A stretch of 16,270 nt of DNA from Gliomastix tumulicola (lineage: Eukaryota; Ascomycota; Sordariomycetes; Hypocreales; Bionectriaceae), in NCBI GenBank assembly GCA_001599755.1, contig BCHX01000015.1, forward strand, positions 38,610 through 54,879. The letters are read 5' to 3'. This document shows, piece after piece, positions 1 through 8,086 of this stretch; position 1 is the stretch's first letter; each line of letters starts with the position of its first letter. The notes beneath the pieces were generated by a model. The model had not been told where the DNA came from. It ran no database searches and was given only the letters and a program-made list of their open reading frames with translations. The translations under genes were made by a program, and so were the position numbers.

Positions 1-237
1 GCCCGGTCTGTCCTGTACCCGCCCCCAACACATCCTGCCCGCCTCGACCGACACCCTGCCTTGCGCCCACCCGCTGCACACTCACATCCCATTCACCGCC
101 ACACCAGCCTCACCACCGGACTCCGCCAACACCCCTCCCCATCACCCTCACATCCACACCCGCTCCCCGCCCCGGACCCGGGTCGAACAGGCTACACAAT
201 GGAAAGAACACCGGCTTCCGAACCAGCGCCGCTTGTC
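1..237. other. C-rich, G-poor stretch at the left edge
   Basis: The plus strand is strongly C-rich and poor in G over roughly the first 180 bases, with many CACC, CATCC and ACACC words. It does not contain the CCCTAA repeat of fungal telomeres. It lies outside the 95-bp inverted repeat and, on the minus strand, downstream of the open frame carried by that repeat. It may be an intron or a 3' low-complexity part of that gene, but I see no splice site I would defend. Confidence 0.5.
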
Positions 238-338
238 CCACGATCGGTACCGCGTCTGTACTGAATCCTGCGCTCACAATGCGCCTGCAAGTTGTACGTG
301 TCAATAGAGGACCCAAGGACGTATTGCCGTCAGCCACC
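110..338 (-). pseudogene. left copy of a duplicated unidentified gene, 5' end lost
   Basis: This minus-strand frame reads KVADGNTSLGPLLTRTTCRR and on through GFSTDAVPIVG, LVRKPVFFPLC and SLFDPG before turning Gly/Arg/Val-rich. The first part is identical to the plus-strand frame starting at 16150. The right copy begins with ATG and about eight more residues before the shared part. Here those residues are replaced by the 15-bp minisatellite, so this copy has no proper start and is probably a broken 5'-truncated copy. The change to low-complexity sequence after SLFDPG suggests either a nearby splice donor or chance read-through. I do not recognise the family. Calling it coding rests on the open frame and its ordinary amino-acid content, which is modest evidence. 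Confidence 0.4.
238..332 (+). repeat. inverted repeat, left arm (95 bp)
   Basis: Bases 238-332 are identical, in reverse complement, to 16176-16270, with no mismatch over 95 bp. The match may continue outward, because the right arm is cut by the window edge. The inner boundary is sharp at 332. A few bases (ACCTTG) still match just inside it, and then this side enters a minisatellite absent from the other side. Confidence 0.97.
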
Positions 339-340
339 TT

Positions 341-505
341 GGTATCGTGGCGTGTGGTATCGTGGCGTGTGGTATCGTGGCGTGTGGTATCGTGGCGTGT
401 GGTATCGTGGCGTGTGGTATCGTGGCGTGTGGTTTGATGGTGTGTGGTTTGATGGCGTGTTGTACCGTGGCGTGTAGTAACGTGGCGTGTGGCTTGGTGG
501 CACGG
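341..505 (+). repeat. 15-bp minisatellite array 1
   Basis: Six exact tandem copies of GGTATCGTGGCGTGT fill 341-430. Two copies of a second unit type (GGTTTGATGGYGTGT) occupy 431-460, and two to three decayed copies run to about 505. Because the period is a multiple of three, one plus-strand frame reads as a WYRGV/WFDGV pentapeptide repeat, but it has no convincing gene context. The same two unit types recur in inverted orientation at 11570-11850. Confidence 0.97.
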
Positions 506-711
506 CTTCTTATTAGATAGGACTGCATGATGAGACCTGTACGGATCCTGATTGGCTGATGACTATCTGGTACTGATCAAGCTTATCAGTAATAGCCAGG
601 GCCTGGTCTGGTTATGGTCCCAGCCCAGATGTCCTCGTCGCCCCGATTCCCCTCAGTCTGAGTGGGAGCAGCTTGCAGCACATGCGCTTTCTGAACGAGA
701 TTGCCCTTGTC

Positions 712-1144
712 TTATCTCCTCAGATACTCGGTTGTCTCAATTGCCACGCCATCATATTCGACAGAATGCCCGGTACCTAGAGGGACGCGTTCGGCCTTGC
801 CTGCCACGGGCGCGATGGATACTGCGTTGATAGCCACCGTATGAAGTCGCGGGTATGTCATCCGCTGCTCCTCTCCAGTCCACCGCGCAAGGGGAATCAT
901 TGCAATGTGGCACGGAGGACCGCCAATAACGTCTCTAGATCATCTTGATCGTCATCCGTCTCCGCCACGTTGAGGGACACCACGTGGAGGGACTACACCA
1001 GCGTCTCTTCTGCTATCATCTAGATCTCCGGGGCCACCTCGAGAACACTAGCGACGGGGTGATCTTTGCACTGACTCCAGGCCTACCTGGCGTGATGGAT
1101 CGCACCACCATAGCCATCGTCGCGCCATTCCTGGCCCAGGCACT
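712..1144 (-). pseudogene. hAT transposase C-terminal relic (copy 2)
   Basis: Read on the minus strand, 900-712 encodes QRMTYPRLHTVAINAVSIAP, then a decayed ER-V and ETTEYLRR. This matches the order of the hAT dimerisation region: YPxL, then A(I/L)DxLSIP, then (P/A)ERVFS, then the (E)xxECL helix. The FS after ERV has been lost. Upstream, in other frames, an acidic stretch (VAETDDDQDDLETLL, about 965-925) and ECLGQEWRDD...AIHHAR (about 1140-1083) resemble the segment that normally precedes it, W-x(n)-AR-x(n)-W. Frame changes and stops (for example after AIHHAR) make it a dead fragment. It differs in sequence from the hAT copy at 1170-2373. No termini were found. Confidence 0.7.
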
Positions 1145-1169
1145 CCAGCCGCCCTGGCCAGGACTCACT

Positions 1170-1195
1170 CAGTGCTCTTGTTGGACTGGACTTGG
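1170..1195 (+). repeat. hAT left terminal inverted repeat
   Basis: Begins CAGTG and ends GGACTGGACTTGG. It pairs with 2347-2373 (CAGTG at the tip, 12 of 13 matches in the inner block, one length difference in between). Confidence 0.7.
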
Positions 1196-1342
1196 CTGAG
1201 TTTCGAGGTCGCGGTCCGCTCCGCTCCAGGCGAACGGCACGCGGGACTCCAGAGGTACCAATGCAAATCCTATTGTCCAACATTGATTACCTAATACGCG
1301 TACATTTACATATATCCCATCTAAGTATACTTCCTGAGTCGC

Positions 1343-2112
1343 TCACCTCTCCTCTTCCACCTGAGAACTACTATTTCCGGCGAGGGCATCGCTTTCGTGG
1401 ACCTTCTCGGGCTCCTCGCCGATTCTTTTGGTTTCGGATGCCTCTCTTTCCTGGTAAGCCTCATGTAGGTCAGAGTCCCCTCCAAGTGTCCCGATCTTGT
1501 TGTCCTCAACGGTATCTCGTGCACGTGAGCCGTGCCAGAACCGGAGACATTGGGTAGCCTCCATGGTATCCACCCTAAGCTTCGACTGCCGGTCGGAAGG
1601 CGGTATCCGAGCGTTGCTGAATAGTCGCTCGCCCTCATCCGGCATCGATGGAACGGCCAAAATGTCTAGTGCCAGGCGGGCCAGGTCAGGTTGCGTTGGT
1701 AGCGATCATTCCAGCACGCGATAGCGTCAAACGTCTCGGCTTCTCCAAGTGATCTTAGGTCCATCTCAAGGAACTGCTCGAGAAGGTCGTTGGCAGGTAC
1801 GCCGGTCGCCCGGGCCTCATGATGAGCTTGAAGCGTTCATGGCTCTTGACAGCCACAAAAACCTTCTCCACGGGTCACAGAAGAGTTGAGATTTCTCTTG
1901 GCATGAGTAGCTCGACGTATTGACGTAAGGTAGGAGTTCCATCTGGTTTGCTCGGTTTGAATCAGCTGGGCTCTTCCCCAGACAATAGATCGGAAAAATG
2001 GCCGACGGCGGGGACTCGCCCGACCATATCGGATGCTATTGGGAAGTCTCCCGATGGCGCCCAGCCGCCGCCCGAGGTCTTGCATCTGCGTCATGTGACC
2101 CTCTTTGTACGA
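1343..2112 (-). pseudogene. hAT transposase pseudogene (copy 1)
   Basis: Three conserved hAT blocks are seen in order on the minus strand. (1) GRLPNSIRYGRASPRRRPFF (about 2050-1990) matches the GKLHNIVxxIRxSPQRRxxF block. (2) QTEQTRWNSYLTSIRRA (about 1960-1905) matches the TRWNS motif. (3) LARLALDILAVPSMPDEGER and on through LFSNAR...VDTMEATQCLRFW (about 1700-1560) is the C-terminal dimerisation domain. Between (2) and (3) another frame reads HERFKL, DLLEQFLEMDL and FDAIACWNDRYQ, the pre-dimerisation segment. At least two frameshifts are needed (near 1860 and near 1690), and the roughly 150-residue stretch usually found after TRWNS is missing. The N-terminal zinc finger and first catalytic region are absent, so it cannot be active. 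Confidence 0.85.
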
Positions 2113-2346
2113 CGCGTCTAGGTCTGCAGATGTCCCGCTGCAAGTCATCAAGGAGTACAGTACCAGACACGTTTTTGATCCTTTCTTGACTGTATATCTT
2201 TGCCGTACAACCAAATGACAGATTTTCGCTTTGTCGTCGATCCGGGCCACCTTACCCAATTAGACAAGGTGCAGTGGCCGTCCAGGAGCGCCAGAGCCTC
2301 TGAATCCAGTCCAGTCCAGACTTTTGAAACCGCAAGCCCAGTCCGT

Positions 2347-2373
2347 CCAAATCCAGTCCGATGCTAGTCACTG
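2347..2373 (-). repeat. hAT right terminal inverted repeat
   Basis: On the minus strand it begins CAGTGACTAG and leads into GGACTGGATTTGG. The TAG in CAGTGACTAG is also the in-frame stop codon of the neighbouring minus-strand gene at 2364-2964. Confidence 0.7.
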
Positions 2374-2964
2374 AAGATCGGGCTCGCAGGGCTGTAGTGA
2401 GGACTCATTGAGGTTGCCCCTCGTGGCGTGTGGGACCAAAGATGGTCAAAAATACCATCGTCGGAACACTCTCGCCAACCGGGGGGATAGGGCGAGGAAA
2501 CGTTTGGTGAGTTGCCATTGCGGATCTCCTGCGAGCTAGTTAGACGCAGTGCCTGCGTGCGAAGCTATAGGCTATGCAAGACTCACCTGGTCGCCATTCT
2601 CAGGGGGGGGGACCCCAGCTGTGGGCTGGCCGTAAGACAGGTCGCGGGCGTCGGAAGCTGTAGCTGCAGCTGCCCCGGCGGGGGGTTCTGTTCCCTCATC
2701 TATGAGATCTGTGCGGTTTTGAGTCTGCTTGATGCTAGGCATGATGGCATGTGTGACTTCAATTTGAACAGTAAAGTGTCCAGCTGCTAAGCTGAACTGT
2801 GTAGCCCGGAGTTGGTCGAAATCCAGCTTCACCGTGACGCCGTAATGCGTTAACTCGACGGCATGACGTTGGGCCGGGTCACGTCCGCGCTTCCGCCGGC
2901 CCTCTTGCCGCTCAGGGCGGCGCTCATGCGCGCAGGCACGGCTATGGGCGCGGTCGCGTGGCAT
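2364..2964 (-). CDS. orphan two-exon gene A, 180 aa
   Basis: I do not recognise this gene. Proposed structure: exon 1 is 2964-2587, a 58-bp intron is 2586-2529, and exon 2 is 2528-2364. The donor is CAG|GTGAGT, the branch CTAAC lies ten bases before GCAG, and the join is in phase 0. Without splicing the frame stops five codons into the intron. The N-terminus is basic (ERRPERQEGRRKRGR, about residues 14-28; a possible nuclear signal). The middle (LTHYGVTVKLDFDQLRATQF and after) could be structured. The C-terminal third is Pro/Ser-rich, ending SPHYSPASPIFSD. A TATA-like TATATG lies about 80 bp upstream of the chosen ATG; an ATG-like start further up (3072) would put the TATA inside the gene. 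The last codons lie inside the right terminus of the hAT relic, so the original C-terminus may have been longer. Confidence 0.6.
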
Positions 2965-3036
2965 TGTGCGCAGCTTGAAGAATGACGGGGCTTGCAGGGG
3001 GCGACAAGGGCTTTGATGGCCCAAGGTAGAGGCTAA

Positions 3037-3046
3037 GGTACATATA
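3037..3046 (-). promoter_or_regulatory. TATA-like box upstream of gene A
   Basis: AGTATATGTA on the minus strand, about 75-80 bp before the ATG at 2964. The spacing matches that of the TATA boxes of the sulfatase gene and the 10730-11122 gene. Confidence 0.4.
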
Positions 3047-3072
3047 CTGTCTCGGGCGGCCATGGCTATCAA

Positions 3073-3794
3073 TACCGGTTTCTACCTGCCCTTTCCGTTC
3101 CTCTCTCTGGCACGGCCTGAACTAGCCGCAAGTGGCCGGTGACAAGCCGTGGCAGGTTGCTGGCTGGCCCCGTGGCCCCCGCCCCTAGGATGGAGCGGTC
3201 CACAGCAACCCACCCTGTCCGGGGCGCAGGTGCGCACCGAAAGTCCCACGCCGAGGCTCCCATGGGCGCCTACCGTGGCATGGCGCATGCTCATACGATA
3301 TGGCCGCGAGGCTCGGGGCTCCGCGCCAAGCGATCCTTAGCCGGCTCACCGATACGTAGAGCGGAGGGAAGAGCTACATTCGATCTCGAATCCGCTCCGT
3401 TCGTGCCTGGGCTGGGGGCTGACGCATCCCGAGTACATCGAACCAAATGCAGGGTTCATCGAATCCGTGGTCAACTCAATGGGATGACTGGCAAAGCAAG
3501 ACATCACGCTGGGGGCCAACATGGACTGACTCGGTCGATGCATCGTAGGAGATGCAGCCATGCGAGGCAAGATTTATGGGCGGAAGTCTCGCCTGGCTAA
3601 GAAGATATGACACGACTGAAGATCACATACGCTACCGTATTCGTCCTCCACACCTTGCCTATTTTGACTTGATGCTGAGTCTGCTTTTCGGCACCAGGGC
3701 GCAGCAGCCTTGGGCAAGCTAGCAGCTGCGCGGAGGACGAAAAAGGGGTTGCTGCTTCAGAGCTCCAGGTGCTTTGCCAAGTGTCAGTCCTCTT
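3073..3794. other. intergenic region with no supported gene
   Basis: Several frames of 60-150 codons are open here on both strands (for example plus 3139-3600). Their composition is Arg/Gly/His-rich, as expected from GC-rich non-coding DNA. I found no splice pattern, known motif or promoter signal to support a gene. It separates gene A from the 3' end of the sulfatase-family gene. Confidence 0.5.
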
Positions 3795-6753
3795 TTACGC
3801 GACATACTGCCATAGCCGGCGCCTCTCTAGTGAGAACCATCTCGTGACGGCCTCGGCCTCGGTCGCCCACTGCGCCGCGTCCGCGCCGAAAGCAGCGCTG
3901 GCCGTTTTCACGAGGCCAGCAAATGACCAAGCCGTGATAGGAGCTAGCTCTAAAGGGTCTTGGCCAAGGTCCGCCAGAGAGTAGGCTTGATCGTGCTTCA
4001 GCGGCATGATCAGCCTCCAAGGCGCGTCCGCCGATGTGACCGTGATGATGCCGCCCCCAGAATTGACGAGGCCAAAGTTCCACGCACGCCGTCCGGCCTG
4101 CCTTCGAATATACGGCCGGATCAGCGACTGGCCCTCGTACTCGTGGACGAGGTCGGACGCGATCCGGGCGTCCTTGGGGTTGAGAGAGCCGGTGCTGATG
4201 AGGAGATCGAGGATGGTGGGTAAGATGGACACACTGGTCACGTTGGCCTCGTGCTGATAGTGAGGCAGGCGTGGGTGCCGGAACGTGATGGGAATCCTGA
4301 AGTTGCTGATGTGGCCGTTGCCGTACGTGCCCGTGATCTCCGCGTCCTCTCGGAAGGCCTGGCCGTGGTCACCTGCCAAGACGACCAGCGTCTCGTTGGC
4401 GATGCCGTGATCGTCGAGCAGCTGCATCAGCTGGCCTAGCCACGCGTCGTGGAAGCGGATCGTGTTGAGATAGCGATCCAGATCCGTGTGCATCCTCTTG
4501 CTCGGCCTGGGCCCCATGTAGGTGGTCGTGTTGAACCAATCCGGCGTCGCCCACGGGTGGTGCGTCGTGCTAGTGAAGTGGGAGAGGAACATGCGCTCGT
4601 TGCGGNCGGTGCTGTTGCCAATGAAGTCGCTGATGTACGGCTGGAGCTGGGTGTCTGCATAGCCAAAGTAGTTGATTTCCTGCACCTCGGGATGGTCCCG
4701 GTTGTCCTGCTTGATGCGCGCACTGGTGACTCTGTCATNGAAGCCCATCTTCTCGTTGAACACATCCTGCCGATCGTACGACTCGGTCACGGCCTGGAAG
4801 AAGCCCGAGCGCCATGGCCACTCGCGATAGTCGCTCGACCCTGCCGCCCCCGGCCGGCGCACCTGGTTGAAGAGAGACAAGATCTGGGGTAGACAAGGCT
4901 GGTAGCTGTCGGTTTCAGCCTCCTCAAACATGTCCACCGGCAAGGGCCACACGCCGCAGTGGCTGGTGGCGGCGCTCTTGGTGGAGACGCTGCTGGGCGA
5001 GAGGGCGCCGACGACGTTGACCCCCCCGTAGCCCGGCTCCGTGCGATCGTTCCACTCCGACTCCCCAGGGGCGTGAGGACTTCCATCGCGACCCCGGACA
5101 TGGCCCGGCTTGCCCGTCACCCTCTCGCTATTCGGGGTCATGCGCGCGGCCACGCGGGCCATCGCCTCCCTCGCCTCCTCCTCGTGCGACTCGAGGATGA
5201 TGCGATGGATGTCTGTGCCCTGCTGCAGGGGGAAGAGCTCCTCGCGTACACTCTCCATCAGAATGAAGACGACGTGCTTGATAGGGACAGATCCGTCCTC
5301 GATGGCGTCCCTGATGGGCTCGAGGATCTCGGCCTCGAGGTTGGAGATCCGGAGCGGGTCGTTCACCGGGTTGTAGAAGGCGGCCCTCCCAGGGTGGCCG
5401 GCCATGCCAACGCCCTCCTGCGCCCCTGCCCCGCCTCCGCCCTTGGCCCCCGGCCGACACGGGCTAGAGATGGTGGACGTAGCCGGTGCGGCCTCGGGTG
5501 GGCTCACTGGCGGGCTGCTGTCCACGCAGCGCGGGTCCCACCTCGCGAAGCCACGAGGGGCCGGCGTGGGCAACCAGTCCGGGGTTCTCTCCTCGTACTC
5601 GATCACCCACTGGCTGCCGTCACCTGGCGCCCATCCCTTGAAGTCCCCATTGGGACGTAGCCAGAAGGCTTCGGAAAGAAGGTTAGGAAATGGCCACGGA
5701 GGGCGGTATTCTCGCTCGGTGCGGAGATCGGGGGCCGCTCGGAATGCCTCTAGAAGGCGGAGGGGGAGGGTTTCCGATAGGTGGCGGTATGGCTTCGCTG
5801 GGCGGACAGTGGCCGACACGACAAGCCAGATGGCCGTGAGGAGTGGTAGCACCCACGCCGGCACACCATGCCATGGTCTGGGTACGTGCGACCTACTGTT
5901 TCGGCCCCGCCGCTCCCTTGACTGGAGCCTTTTTCTTTCAAGCCGATCTGAGGGAGCGGCCGTCGGGGCTGCGGCTTGGTCGGGACCGGCCTCCAAGCAG
6001 CTCAGCCTGTTGTCCTGGTGGGAATGGCGGCATCTCCGATAGCCTAATGGTGGCACAAACGTTAGTCCATGAGACCGGCGGGGGAGGGAATCGGAGACTT
6101 GATATTGACGCGCCTGCCAGGAGGAGGGTGGCAAGTCCGCTGATAGTGGCCTCGGTACCGTTGTAGAAGCCGCCTCGAGCGAACCACGAGAGGGTGAGGA
6201 TGGCCGCCGCCGGCTTGAAGGCCGTGACGCCGCCGCTCCGGAGCACCTTGCGTCCCTCCCTACTGTTGACATAGGATCCAGCCTCCGCCCATGGCAGCTC
6301 GCCTCCGGTCTCTTCGAAGAAGGCCCATTCGGAGGCGGCCCCACCCAGGCTCATGATGCTATGTGGCCCGTTAGCACGAGGGTTCTTCTCAAAGGCCGAA
6401 GCAGAGGCATCATTCGAACAGCCCATCCGTGGCTGCTCGGCCGCGCCTAGGAGGGAGTGGCGTGAAGGCGGGTGATGACATGCGACGCCCCAGAAACGCG
6501 CAGACGGCACATACGCTCCTATGCATCCAGCCACGAAGCCCCACCAAGGTGGTTGGCCTCTGTCTCTAGGCAGCAAAAGCCGCGCCGCGAGTATGACCAC
6601 TACGTCTGAGACGAAGACTGTCGGAAGGTAAAATGCCCAGGCCTGCGGCGAGACATCCGCAAGGTGGATAGACAGATGCAGCCACTTGGAAGTGAGAACG
6701 GAAACGGCGAAAAGGGAAAGGGGGAAGGACGCGACCGTGGGCTTGTGCAGCAT
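3795..6753 (-). CDS. membrane-anchored sulfatase / alkaline-phosphatase-superfamily protein, 3 exons, ~887 aa
   Basis: Gene model: exon 1 is 6753-6515, intron 1 is 6514-6359 (GTATGT, branch CTAAC, ATAG), exon 2 is 6358-6061, intron 2 is probably 6060-5922 (GTTTGT...CCAG, less certain), and exon 3 is 5921-3795 (TAA). The frame is kept throughout. About four N-terminal membrane segments (near residues 10-31, 37-61, 70-94, 124-165) and one at 199-219 precede a large catalytic domain, as in the Pezizomycotina 'sulfatase domain protein' family, whose topology recalls bacterial lipoteichoic-acid synthase. Candidate metal or catalytic sites are FILMES (Glu402), STKSAATSHCG (about 492-502), HFTSTTHHPW (627-636) and GDHGQ (Asp697, His698). 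The C-terminus (EYEGQSLIRP, AWNFG, RLIMPL) is complete. The domain should face the secretory lumen or outside. The true substrate in this family is unknown to me; sulfate- or phospho-ester transfer or hydrolysis is inferred from the fold. Two N bases make two residues unknown. A Pro/Gly-rich insert at about 312-358 is unusual. Confidence 0.93.
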
Positions 6754-6831
6754 GGCGGCCGCACGTTGGCATGTTTCTGTAGCCTTCTTTGATCAGTCAC
6801 TCCATGGAGTCCTCTTGATAGACTGGTGGCC

Positions 6832-6839
6832 CTATATAG
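6832..6839 (-). promoter_or_regulatory. TATA box of the sulfatase-family gene
   Basis: Palindromic CTATATAG lies about 80 bp upstream of the ATG at 6753. It is a near-consensus TATA box and also supports 6753 as the start. Confidence 0.65.
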
Positions 6840-6840
6840 C

Positions 6841-8086
6841 GTCGGATGGCAGTCTCGGGCAATGTTTGGGCCACCTACAAGAACGCGTTCCGGGCGGCCA
6901 TCTCAAGATGCGCGTTTCTGACAGGTCGGATGGCCGTGGCGGGTTCCGCGAAAGTCTGCATCCGGACATCAGAGCCGGCTGGCTGCTATTTGACGTAGAT
7001 TAGATAGGTGGGTTCGAAATAGGACCCCAGCTCCAGGAAGCCCTTTTGGACGTGGCACAGTGCTTCTTGTGGTCGGCCTATCTCACAATCCCTTTCTTTG
7101 TTGGAAACGAGCGGCGCCCCCTTCGCAAAGCACGACGCACCATATGCAACGACTGAGACGGCAGTTGGGGGGCCATTCTGTTGCCACGTAGGTGGCATCT
7201 GACAGCCCAACGCCGAGGCCGCGTCCGAGATTGACCTGGCAAGGGGACTGGCTGAAGTGGGCCGGTTTGTGCACTCACGGGAGAGAAAGACAAGAGCAAG
7301 CCAGTTACCGTAGCACTCATGATTGACTTCCTTTTGCAGTCTCCCTCATCTGGTCTGGGAGAGAATGCACGGACCTGTAGTCTTTCGGGGCCTCCCGACA
7401 CCTCCTTGGACGACCCCGGGAGTAAGGTTGGAACCATCGGGGTGACCACTCCTAGACATTTGAGCGGAATGCGTCGCTTTCAGTCCTCCAAGCCCAGCCC
7501 CGCCAGCTACCGCAATCATGGGACAGCGCGGCTTTCTATTCATGCACAGTCTATCAAGCCAAGGCCCCAAGATATGAGCTTGGAGTTTCAAGACGTAGAA
7601 TCTGACAGCCTGCATGCAGCACTAGCTTCCACTTTCGATCTTCACCAGACAGCCACACTTTCTATGCTATTTGGGTCCCCTCTACACAAGGAATAATGGA
7701 AGTCTCGGGGAAGCCGGTCAGCTCACACCGAGGTCCCATGATTGCCAAGACACAGCGAAGTAATAGAGAACGTATGGGGGGCAGAGTCGCTCACGAGAAA
7801 GGGAGAGTGAATGGCCGTGGCGGGTGCACCCGGATGGCTCCTCTTGGGGATAGATCCCTCACGTTATCTTGTTCTTCACTCGTAGCCAAAAGATAAAGAG
7901 GTAGTTTTGGTAGACTACGTAGATACCGGGCGTCGCGCGATCCAGATCACGGCCGCTATGCGAAACTATCTGCCCTCTGGCCTGAATAAAGTGTAGGACG
8001 CCCGGGAGGCGCCATCGCGTAGGAGCAGGTCCGTTGCCTTCGGCCCCACGACGAAGCCGTCTCTTCTTTGCGCTCCGTGCCCGTAT
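6841..8086. other. intergenic region, only weak gene candidates
   Basis: This region lies between the sulfatase promoter and the 3' end of gene C. Plus 7319-7696 (125 codons) and minus 7346-7615 (89 codons) overlap on opposite strands, and neither shows a motif or splice pattern. One short minus-strand candidate (7083-7320) is listed separately. No repeats or RNA genes were found. Confidence 0.5.
7083..7320 (-). CDS. possible small secreted protein, 64 aa if spliced
   Basis: An ATG at 7320 starts MSATVTGLLLSFSP, which resembles a short signal peptide, and is followed at once by a perfect donor GTGAGT. Joining 7320-7279 to 7235-7083 (acceptor TTGCCAG, phase 0) gives a 64-residue product with four Cys in the tail (CRLSRCIWCVVLC). 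The 43-bp intron is shorter than usual and lacks a CTAAC branch. Without splicing the frame stays open but becomes Arg/Pro-rich. This is a weak candidate with no family match. Confidence 0.18.

Larger units (their letters stand above)
1170..2373 (-). mobile_element. decayed hAT-family DNA transposon, about 1.2 kb
   Basis: Read inward, the left end starts CAGTGCTCTTGTTGGACTGG and the right end (reverse complement from 2373) starts CAGTGACTAGCATCGGACTG. Both share CAGTG, an 8-9 base variable stretch, and GGACTGGAYTTGG. The right end continues with several more GGACTGGA-type words (2280-2360), a subterminal repeat style typical of fungal hATs. Inside, minus-strand hAT transposase pieces keep the right order. 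At 1.2 kb the element is well under half the size of an autonomous hAT, so it has lost the N-terminal part and the middle. The 8-bp flanks (1162-1169 and 2374-2381) do not match, so no target duplication is confirmed. Confidence 0.75.

Noticed and set aside
1..60. Telomere repeat at the contig edge
   Set aside because: No CCCTAA or TTAGGG tandem units; only general C-richness.
292..477. Open frame of WYRGV pentapeptides in array 1 as a repeat protein
   Set aside because: A 15-bp period keeps a frame open automatically. There is no promoter, splice site or non-repeat domain, and the frame ends in decayed repeat units.
1144..2410. hAT copy 1 nested inside hAT copy 2
   Set aside because: Sequence on the far side of copy 1 is coding for gene A and does not resume the transposase of copy 2.
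3139..3600. 153-codon plus frame as a gene
   Set aside because: His/Arg/Gly-rich composition without motif, promoter or splice sites; other frames are equally open.
7000..7030. GGTTCGAAAT resembling a tRNA B box
   Set aside because: No pairing T-stem, no A box at the right distance, and no acceptor stem.
7346..7615. IAVAGGAGLGG as a Rossmann/NmrA-type nucleotide-binding start
   Set aside because: Only the glycine motif fits. The following residues do not form the expected strand and helix pattern, and the frame is short.
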